A DNA stretch of 64,000 nt from Sambucus nigra (taxonomy: Eukaryota; Streptophyta; Magnoliopsida; Dipsacales; Adoxaceae). Positions 56,768 to 64,000 of the stretch are shown here, one piece after another. Positions within the stretch are counted from its first letter, which is position 1. Each line of letters opens with the position of its first letter. The stretch lies in NCBI GenBank assembly GCA_949130495.1, contig OX422218.1, positions 42,292,651-42,356,650 of the forward strand. The letters run 5' to 3'. The position numbers were made by a program, and so were the translations under genes. A model generated the notes under the pieces. The model did no database searches. It had not been told where the DNA came from and saw only the letters and a list, made by a program, of their open reading frames with translations.

Positions 56768-58912
56768 TGTTGTGTTATTTTTTACTTCATTGATCTCGTG
56801 TTCAATTATGTTGGGCTTTTCCAACCGACTAGATATAACTTATGCAGAGTTACTTGTTGAGTGAGTATCCCCCGAGTCTAGTATGCTTTTATTATACGAT
56901 TATACCCTACTTTAACTTTCAGGTTGTGTCATCACACTTCCTTAGGCCTAAGTGAGGCAATTGAAGCACCTTATACCTTTGACTTGCTTAAGTCTATACT
57001 GTATAAGTGTTCAACTAGTTTGGAAATAGTGACAAAATTGGTTGTCCAACCTAGAATCCAAAGAGCCTCAGATATAATCTCTATAATCCTCTTCAATGAT
57101 CCATGAAGGTATAAATTGAATCACACTACACACAATTAGAAGTGCATACATGTGTTCATATTTCTTAAAATTGAGTGTGTGATTAATTCCCCTTGAATTG
57201 GAGCTTTAATAATTTTTTGGGAATTTTTAAATATTTTTAAAACATTTTTAAACTTTTTTAAACATTTTTTAAATAAATGTTTTTATTAATAAAATGGGAT
57301 TATAAAATTTGTGGGGTTAATATTCTATTTTGGAAACTTCATTTTTCACTCGAATGTTTGGTTGGGTAGAATCTCAAAGTGCTAGAGACTTCAGGGTGAC
57401 TTCTGTTATTACTTTGGACGTGCGTGTGTGAGCCACTCATATGTCAACACTTGTCATCCTCCGGGTGTACCTATTTGTGTTTGTTATGTGAGAAGGTTGG
57501 ATGGTTGATTGTTGAACGTTGGATCATTCCTAATCGAGGGTCTGCATGTGTTCTTAGTTAATCCCGGTGCTATCCATATGAACCAATCACAATCATTTTA
57601 ATCACCGTTGTTTTATAACCTTTGGATCAAGTCAAAGTTTGCAAGACTTGATCTCAGCCCTTGATTTCCCTCGAACATCCAGAACCTTCCCTCAGCCCTA
57701 TAAATACCCTCCACTTCTCAGCCTTAGAAGACTTTTGGGCATTCGTCTTTCTGAGAGAAAAAAATAAGAGAGAAGAGAGAAGTGAGAGAGAAGAGAGAAA
57801 AGAAAATAGAGAAGAGAGAAAAGAAAAGAGAGAAGAGAGAGAAAGGAAAACTGTTAGCCAAAACCTAACCCTAACCCTAAACACTTCAACTCTGAAACAA
57901 ACCTTCGTATATTCAACCCCAAACACAACCCTGAGTGTTTGAGAGAGAGAGTGGTTTGTTCATATCGAAGTTGTAACCTCCTTGTCTTTGATCTTGTTCA
58001 CAACTTAAACATTAGTGTGAAGATCTTGTTTCTCTTTCATAAAAACTTTAGATCTACACTCTGCATGTTACATTTTCACTAGATCTGCATATTTACTACT
58101 TGATTTAAGAAAATCTTTACTGATTGATTTAGTTTTGAAAATGTTTTGTGGTTTCTATTCTTACGAAACTTAACCCTGACCTAGTTGGATTCACACTTGG
58201 AGATTTTCAATCTCACAAATGTTTTCAAAAAGAGATTGATTAAGATCTTGACCGATTTTAAAAGAAAGATATTCGTGGAATCTGGGTTATATTTAAAGGT
58301 AAAAAAGGGTTCAAGTTCTGTGAGAAAGAAATAAACTAAAATCACTGCATATAGTCTTTATATGTAATTTACTAGGACTGTCTGTAAATCTAAGTGTGTG
58401 TGAGTTCATGCATGTTGCTAGGAATCACTTCACAAACACTTAACACACTACTACACTGGAAGTGTTGTGTATAAGATCAGAGATCATTGAGTCGACATAA
58501 GGAAGCTAAAGCAAAGGAAGTTAGCAAACTGGAAGAACATCATCAACAAATCAGATCTATGAGAAGCTGGAAGGACACCAAGTGGGGTATATTCCTAAAC
58601 TTAGAATAGGTTGATTTGTGTGCTTGCATGTTGTATTGTTTGTAACTATTATTTGTTATTAGTGGATTTTTACTTTTGTGACTTAGAAGTCACCGTGGAT
58701 GTTTCCTCTGTTGGGAGAGGTTTTACCACGTTAAAAACTGTGTGTTGATTATCTTCATCTACTCATCTCATTCTATAAGTGTGCTGAATTTTTGAAACTG
58801 CCTTAGTTTTAAAAACTGATTACACAGTCTTGATTACTCTCGTACATAAGTTTCTTTGTAAACACATCTTGTTTATAATTTTTATTTTCAAAAGAAAAGG
58901 GTTTCTTCAACA
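56768..58912 (+). mobile_element. Solo LTR (copia-like), 2.1 kb
   Basis: Bounded by TGTTG and CAACA, the inverted termini common in copia LTRs, and by AACAT on both sides (56762-56766 and 58913-58917), with one extra G on the left. Inside are a TATA box, a GA-rich leader and GGTTTTACCACGTTAAAAAC near the end, typical of copia U5. No primer site or gag follows, so it is a recombination-derived solo LTR. The 93-codon Arg/Glu frame inside comes from the purine run. Confidence 0.8.
57699..57706 (+). promoter_or_regulatory. TATA box of the solo LTR
   Basis: TATAAATA in CCCTATAAATACCCTCC, followed 30-60 bp later by an A/G-rich leader, the usual layout of a plant LTR promoter. Confidence 0.65.
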
Positions 58913-59358
58913 AACATCTCGGAGTTGCTTATACAGTTTAATCTTGTATTAAACGGCATTAGCGACGTTTTTCAGCAATTGCGAGGATACACTGGGTATC
59001 AGATATTCTACCCAAGCAGTATTTTTAAGCAAGACAGTGTTGGCGACCAACCTGGGTTGGCCATGTTTCCTAAGGGTCCTTGCAGGGCTTCATATATTGC
59101 TAGGGGCAAGTGCGGAGGTCATTCGTGTTTATTGACGAATGCCTGAGGGGGGTCATTATTCACTGACCGTGCTTTAATAGGTTTCTCGTGATCTTAGTTT
59201 TGTGTGTTAAGAGAGGAGCCTGTGACTTGGAAAGGGTGTATACATTATAATGTAGTTGAGAAAAAACCAACACTTCGTAAAATGCTATTGCCAAAACAAT
59301 CTTTTTATTCAAAGAAGAATTGAGAATTCAACATTGAGTTCAAAAAGAAAAAGGAAAA
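58913..59358 (-). other. Probable 3' non-coding part of the Tat-like element
   Basis: Minus-strand sequence downstream of the pol stop. It contains TGGCGACCAACCTGGG-like sequence on the plus strand near 59041 and a GGGGGG run near 59145. It rejoins the gag-like gene side when the solo LTR is removed. No ORF is supported. Confidence 0.4.
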
Positions 59359-60830
59359 CTAGAAGTAGAATTTCTTCAAATTAGGTGCATTCCAAGCTCT
59401 TGGTATCTCCCTATCCTCTAGCGTTTCCAAGTGGTAGGATCCTTGCAGGTCGTCTTTTATCACCTTGAAAGGTACCTCCCAGTTTGGTCCTAGCTTGCCA
59501 TCCGATGGTTTCGCAGCGCTGCCAAGAACTTTCCTCAGGACGTAGTCCCCAACCTGGAATGTTCTTGGATTGAATTTTTTTCTTTGCTAGTTGTTGTTGG
59601 TAGGCCGCTAGTTTAACAAGATCTTATTCCCTTCATTCGTCGACTAAGTTAAGTTCAGCGAGCAATGATGCATCATTTTAGCCTTAGTCGACCATAGTGG
59701 ACCTCATGATGGGGAGACCATCTTCCAATGGGATAATTTCTTTCATACCATACGTAAGTGTGAATGGTGTCTCTTCAGTTTCTCGCCTTGCGGTGGTGCG
59801 GTAAGCCCATAGGATGTTGGGCAGTTCGTTTACCCATGCTCCCTTTGCTCGCTCTAAACACTTTTTTATCCCATCGATCACTATTTTATTGGAAGCCTTC
59901 GGTTGTCCATTGCTCTGACGGCATGCCACAGAGGTAAAGTAGTGTCCGATCCCATGGTCGCTACAGAAACCTTTGAAGGGGCCACTCTCAAACCGTGTTC
60001 CGTTATCAATGATGATAGTCCTTGGGATCCCAAAGCGACTGGCGATGTTTTTCCATATGAATCTTATCATGTCTGCGTCTCTAATGTTTGCCACTAGCTC
60101 TGCCTCTATCCACTTGGTGAACTAGTCTGTTACGACCAATAGATACTTGCGATTACCGATTGTATTTGGTAGAGGGCCCACGATGTCCATACCCCCTTGG
60201 GCGAAGGGCCATGGGCTAGTAAGTGACTTTAGGTCACTGGCTGGCTGGTGAACCATGGGTGCATGAAGTTGGCACTTTTTTCACTTTTGAGCATAGATTT
60301 CAGCGTCTTTCTGCATGTACAGCCACCAGTACCCTTCTTTCATTGCTCAGAAATCTAGTTACCTACCCCCAATGTGTCTCCCATTGATTCCCTCATGGAG
60401 TTCATGCATGATTCTCTCGACGTCCTTTGGATGAACACACTAGAGGTAAGGGGCAGTGAAAGATCTCTTGTGCATCTTGCCCTCAGGAGATAAGTGAAAG
60501 TGAGCAGCTTTGACTCTTATCTGATGAGCGATCTTCATATATGTTGGTAGTACACCATCCTTCAAATAATCCCTTATGGGATCCATCCAACTGGGGGTTG
60601 TTTCGATCTAGATAACATGTTATATGCTCGACAGTTCGTTGATCTAATTGATACTTGACTGGGCAAGGAAATCAATTTGAATTGTCCTCTTCAAGTCAGA
60701 GTTGATCGCTAAGCTTAAGGTTGCTAGGGCATCAGCATGGTTGTTCTGTCCTCTGGGAAACTGCTGGACGCTGATGTGTTCAAAGTTGGCCATCAATTAT
60801 TTCACAGTGGCAAGATTTTGAGACAAACTA
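59359..60830 (-). pseudogene. Tat-lineage Ty3/gypsy pol remains (RNase H end and integrase)
   Basis: Decayed minus-strand polyprotein. From about 60800: the RNase H tail QQFPRGQNNHADALATL, then the integrase zinc region (HPKDVERIMHELHEG, H.GG, DAEIYAQ, KCQLHAP; one Cys lost), WPFAQGGMDIVGPLPNTIGN, KYLLVVTD.FTKWIEAE, the open core 59684-60094 with SRFGIPRTIIIDNGTRF (a catalytic Asp), KASNKIVIDGIKKCLERAKG, LWAYRTTARRETEETPFTLT and YGMKEIIP. The C-terminal part is NPRTFQVGDYVLRKVLGSAA, KLGPNWEVPFKVIKDD, SYHLETLEDREIPRAWNAPN and LKKFYF, ending at stop 59359-59361. These C-terminal blocks are typical of the Tat lineage. Several stops make it inactive; gag, protease and RT are not in view. Confidence 0.9.
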
Positions 60831-61197
60831 GACTGAGACTCAAGGATAATAAATGACACAAATTACATGACTTAACTATACACATGAGTCCTAGAAATCA
60901 AAGATTACATGACTCAGCTAACAACAAGAGTCCTAACAAAATAAAAGAGTACATAACTCAACTAACAACAATGGTCCTAAAAGACTCAAAAAAAGTTAAA
61001 ACCAATAAAATAAGAGTCAAATTCTCCACCTGTTTGTCTCAAATGGACAAAGGGTAGGGAATAATCCTACAAAATACTGTTAGTACATCAAAACTATGCA
61101 ACATAAAGAGTACTAACAAACAAACAAACTAAAACACAATTAGTTTGAAACAATGGAACAATCATTTTTACGACATAAGTCATCTTTCTTAACCCAT
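60831..61197. other. Non-coding; short imperfect tandem repeat
   Basis: Contains about three imperfect copies of a unit with ACATGACT.A.CTAACA..A and GAGTCCTA (60860-60990). Nothing else recognised. Confidence 0.4.
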
Positions 61198-62294
61198 GTA
61201 ATACCCCGTACTTTTGGCTATATTTATTTATGGGATTAATTAATTAAATGCGTATTAATTGGAAATTAAGCCGGGTTATAAATACTAATGTGATGCGAAT
61301 TGGTATTTGATTATGTGCATATATGATTATATATGAACTTGGTATTATAAAATTTGTCGTGGGATTTATATACGGCGTTTTAGAAATTTTTGTTGAGACG
61401 CGTGGGACAGCCGCGTCACGGTATAATATTTTGATAATAAAAGTGAATTTAAAATCTATAAACTGTATGGTCGTTTTGAGTGCGCCAACGCGTCCGGAAG
61501 GGTCGAGATAGTCAGAAAACACTAGCCGGGGGTATAGTTTGGGTCCCGGGGTATTTTTAGGCCATTCCGGCACCATAAAGGGTATTTTAGTAATTTGGTA
61601 TTTTTGGGTAATTATAAGTGACGAAAATGGAGAGTTGTAATCTGATAAGGAATTGACCCAACCAACCCTTATTAACCCAACAAGCTACAGAGGTTTATTA
61701 AATTAGGTTTTCATAAGTTTCCCCAAAGCAAACCCTAGCCACCATAGCCTTTTGGAGAAGAAAGCTTGGAGAAGGAGAGAGAGAGAGGAATTCTGCAGAA
61801 ATTCTTCACCAAATCATCACCAAATCCGAAATCAAACCAAGTCAAGTGATTTAATTATGTTTAACTTCAGCAAATGTTCTTTCCATGTTAGCAAATTGAA
61901 GATTTATAATTGTTATTGGAAGATGAATGAAAACCCATGATTAATTGAACTTAGGTCTGAATTTTGAGGATAAATTGCATGTAGAATAGTTGGTGACGAT
62001 TAATCTGATGTGAATACATGATTGGGTGAAAGAAAAACGAATTAAATTCTGGGATTTGATGATGATATTATGTTAGGGTTCATGTTCTTGAGAAAATCTG
62101 GAAAAACTAGGTTTTTTATGAAGATTGATCCATATGTAGCCTTTAGATGTTGAATTATTGATTTATGGACGTTAGTAATACTATAGGATTGTTATATGGC
62201 ATTACTATGACGTTATATCTGAGAATCATACGTTACAAATTAGTTTTGGGATGGATTAAAATCTGCAAAACGAAGCAGTCCGTAGCCATACCTG

Positions 62295-62373
62295 TTCGAT
62301 CGATCGATCGACATTCATCAGTCGATCGATCGACTAGATCGATCGAGCGACATTCATAGGTCGATCGATCGAC
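62295..62373. repeat. TCGATCGA palindrome cluster
   Basis: Three to four GTCGATCGATCGAC-type palindromes separated by CATTCAT.-like spacers, at the LTR position equivalent to 41054-41131. Confidence 0.92.
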
Positions 62374-62975
62374 CTTCCCAGAATGAGTAAAATATTCCTT
62401 AATTTGATTTTAATGGTGGAAACCCTCGGAGAATATGTTTGGACACCTGATGAATACCCTCACCCTTAAGGAAGACCAGTAGGTGTGATTATTATAGTGA
62501 ACTTTAATTCGAATACAATTCGAGGAATTATTCTAGATTATTGAAATTCGTTAGTGAGGTAACGTTTGGGTTAATAGTGTAAAATTGTGTAATTTGATGA
62601 AATAAGGTTTAGAGCAGAAGTAAAGACCTTAAGAATAAAGATGTTATATTTGGGAATAATCGGAACTTAATAGTCTATTTAAGATAGATTTTAAGGATAA
62701 GGGATTACGGCGTGAGACGTGTCGGCAATTTAACCTTATATTAACGGGAGACTTGAAATATATAAGTTTGGTATAATGGTATAATGATGTAGAAAATACC
62801 TTATTAAAATGGTGATATCTAAGATGTGTGAATGCTTAGTATATAGTTTATATGTATAACATACCTACCATACTTGCTATCACGGGGGAGGTTACGTTCG
62901 CTTAGGACCCTCTAATCCTTGTGTGCCTACGGGGGGGATATAGACTGGTACCTTGATGAACATAGGTCATTGAAA

Positions 62976-63110
62976 GACTTATTGTGATATTAATAAGTCC
63001 GCTGATCATGGGAGCGTAGGTATGTGCGTGACCCATGTGATGGTGACTGTGTTCGCCTCCATTATTTGTGATGTTGTTATCGGTAAACTATTCCTGAGAG
63101 ATTCGGAATA
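62976..63110. repeat. Inverted repeats in the right-edge LTR
   Basis: GACTTATT/AATAAGTC around an 8-base loop (62976-62999), CATGGG/CCCATG (63007-63037) and TATTCC/GGAATA (63089-63110). Sequences differ from those of B, but the type and LTR location are similar. Confidence 0.7.
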
Positions 63111-64000
63111 TGTAATCCTTATGTACGTGATGTACCGGGATGGATAGCAGAGTATGTGTGCGCCGCAGCTTAGTTCTCGGGGTGCTTGTGTCGTATATTT
63201 ATGATGTGAATAATATACGCTTAATTTAATGGGAACCTTCATGTTAATGTTGTGAATATAATTACGGTAATGTTCCGGGACTGATAATGAGTTAACTGAT
63301 AGATATATCAATGGCATATTTAGTAACTGAGTTTACGTTAAACCTCTATTTAATTACAAGCGTTGTTATGTTAAATGGAACCGAGTAATATGGGTAGAAC
63401 CTTTGGCAGTCTAGCTAGTTATGTTGTCAGTTAGCTAGTAGGATGGGTCGATATAGATGGGTACTTACGTTAGGAGTGCACAGTTAGACGAGAGGTGAGA
63501 ATATCATGTGAGTGTACGTCCTAACATGTACTTTGCATTTAATGTTTTAAATGTTTTTAAAGCACTTGCAGGTTTTTAAAATGATTTCCACTTTCGGGCT
63601 CTGACCCATTTGCTTTCAAATATATTTTCTTGTAAAACCTTTTTAGGTGCCGAGCCACAAAGACACCAAGCATAGGATTCTCATTCAGGTGACGAGCTGT
63701 AGCTGTTTGTGGAAGCTACAGGGATTTGCATGTAGACGCTTCTATCTTTTGGATTCCAGAGTCACTATCTATCAGTTGTAGGGCATGTCGCCCAATTCTA
63801 TTAGACATCTTTTACATTTCAGTTTTCAGACTCTAGCATGTATTGCTCAGTATTCAGTTTTTAGTTATTTACTTCAGTTTACTTATCAGTTGTGGGATTT
63901 GTATTGAGGAGTTTTTCCTCCAGAGTTTATTTACATTTTGTGATGGTTATTTGTTTTACTTCAGTATGGTGAATGGTGTTATTTAGTTATTCTTTACTCT

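Larger units (their letters stand above)
61198..64000 (+). repeat. LTR of a Tekay-like element related to B, cut by the window edge
   Basis: Starts TGTAATACCCCGTAC, like B's LTR on its own strand, and runs at least 2.8 kb. Shared landmarks in the same order are a TCGATCGA cluster about 1.1 kb in (the same offset as in B once B's MITE is removed), a section with short inverted repeats, and AAAACCTTTTTAGGTGCCGAG with a downstream region resembling B's LTR 3' part. It is in plus orientation, opposite to B. Whether it is a 5' LTR, 3' LTR or solo LTR cannot be told from this window. Confidence 0.75.

Noticed and set aside
57864..57882. Telomere-like CCTAACCCTAACCCTAAA
   Set aside because: Only two to three units, inside an LTR leader; not evidence of a telomere or interstitial telomeric array.
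57654..57942. Arg/Glu-rich plus frame and Ser/Leu/Phe-rich minus frame
   Set aside because: Both come from the purine-rich leader of the solo LTR.

Overview
This is a 64 kb stretch of repeat-rich nuclear DNA from a flowering plant, most likely a eudicot (inferred from the element families and high A+T). I see no intact host gene. Almost everything that can be recognised is a transposable element, a relic of one, or a host-gene fragment carried by one. Many insertions can be ordered by target-site duplications (TSDs) and by empty-site/filled-site comparisons inside the window.

Left part (1-17 kb). Two decayed plant mobile domain (PMD) genes lie on the minus strand (about 1130-1997 and 4105-6130). 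The second sits between two 1.4 kb direct repeats (2698-4104 and 13478-14911), which look like the LTRs of an old element inserted in an array of about 70 bp tandem repeats (2470-2697 and 14930-15970). A younger element, A1 (6444-13264), is inserted inside it. A1 is an LTR retrotransposon with a decayed gag and no pol. It has an initiator-Met-type primer site and several polypurine tracts, so it is a non-autonomous Sirevirus-like (TR-GAG type) element.

Middle (17-34 kb). A cluster of small DNA transposons includes a 1.24 kb hAT-type element with an 8 bp TSD that split a 179 bp foldback MITE; an uninterrupted relative of that MITE lies at 30376-30550. Next comes an 8.3 kb CACTA element (21045-29366). 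It holds a broken Transposase_24-type gene, one exon of an ARF2-like auxin response factor with splice signals, a 5'-truncated LINE and an apparently intronless copy of the C-terminal two thirds of an ERGIC3/Erv46-like secretory-pathway gene. A 5'-truncated minus-strand L1-type LINE follows (31885-33890).

Right part (35-64 kb). A spliced, decayed gene with a gypsy-type-transposon (PF04195-like) N-terminal domain and coiled coils lies on the plus strand, antisense to Tat-lineage gypsy pol remains at 59359-60830. This suggests a Tat element with an antisense extra ORF. A second TR-GAG element, A2 (37970-55925, TSD GTCTC), is inserted in that gene. Element B (39168-49906), a large Tekay-like LTR element with no recognisable pol, is inserted in A2's 5' LTR (TSD TCTTG). 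A PIF/Harbinger-type MITE is inserted in one LTR of B and a SINE-like sequence in the other. A 2.1 kb solo LTR (56768-58912) also interrupts the Tat-like region. The window ends inside another LTR related to B (61198-64000).

The least expected signal is in B and its relative: arrays of short inverted repeats whose stems differ from copy to copy yet still pair, around conserved loops. The LTRs also carry clusters of TTCGAA or TCGATCGA palindromes.
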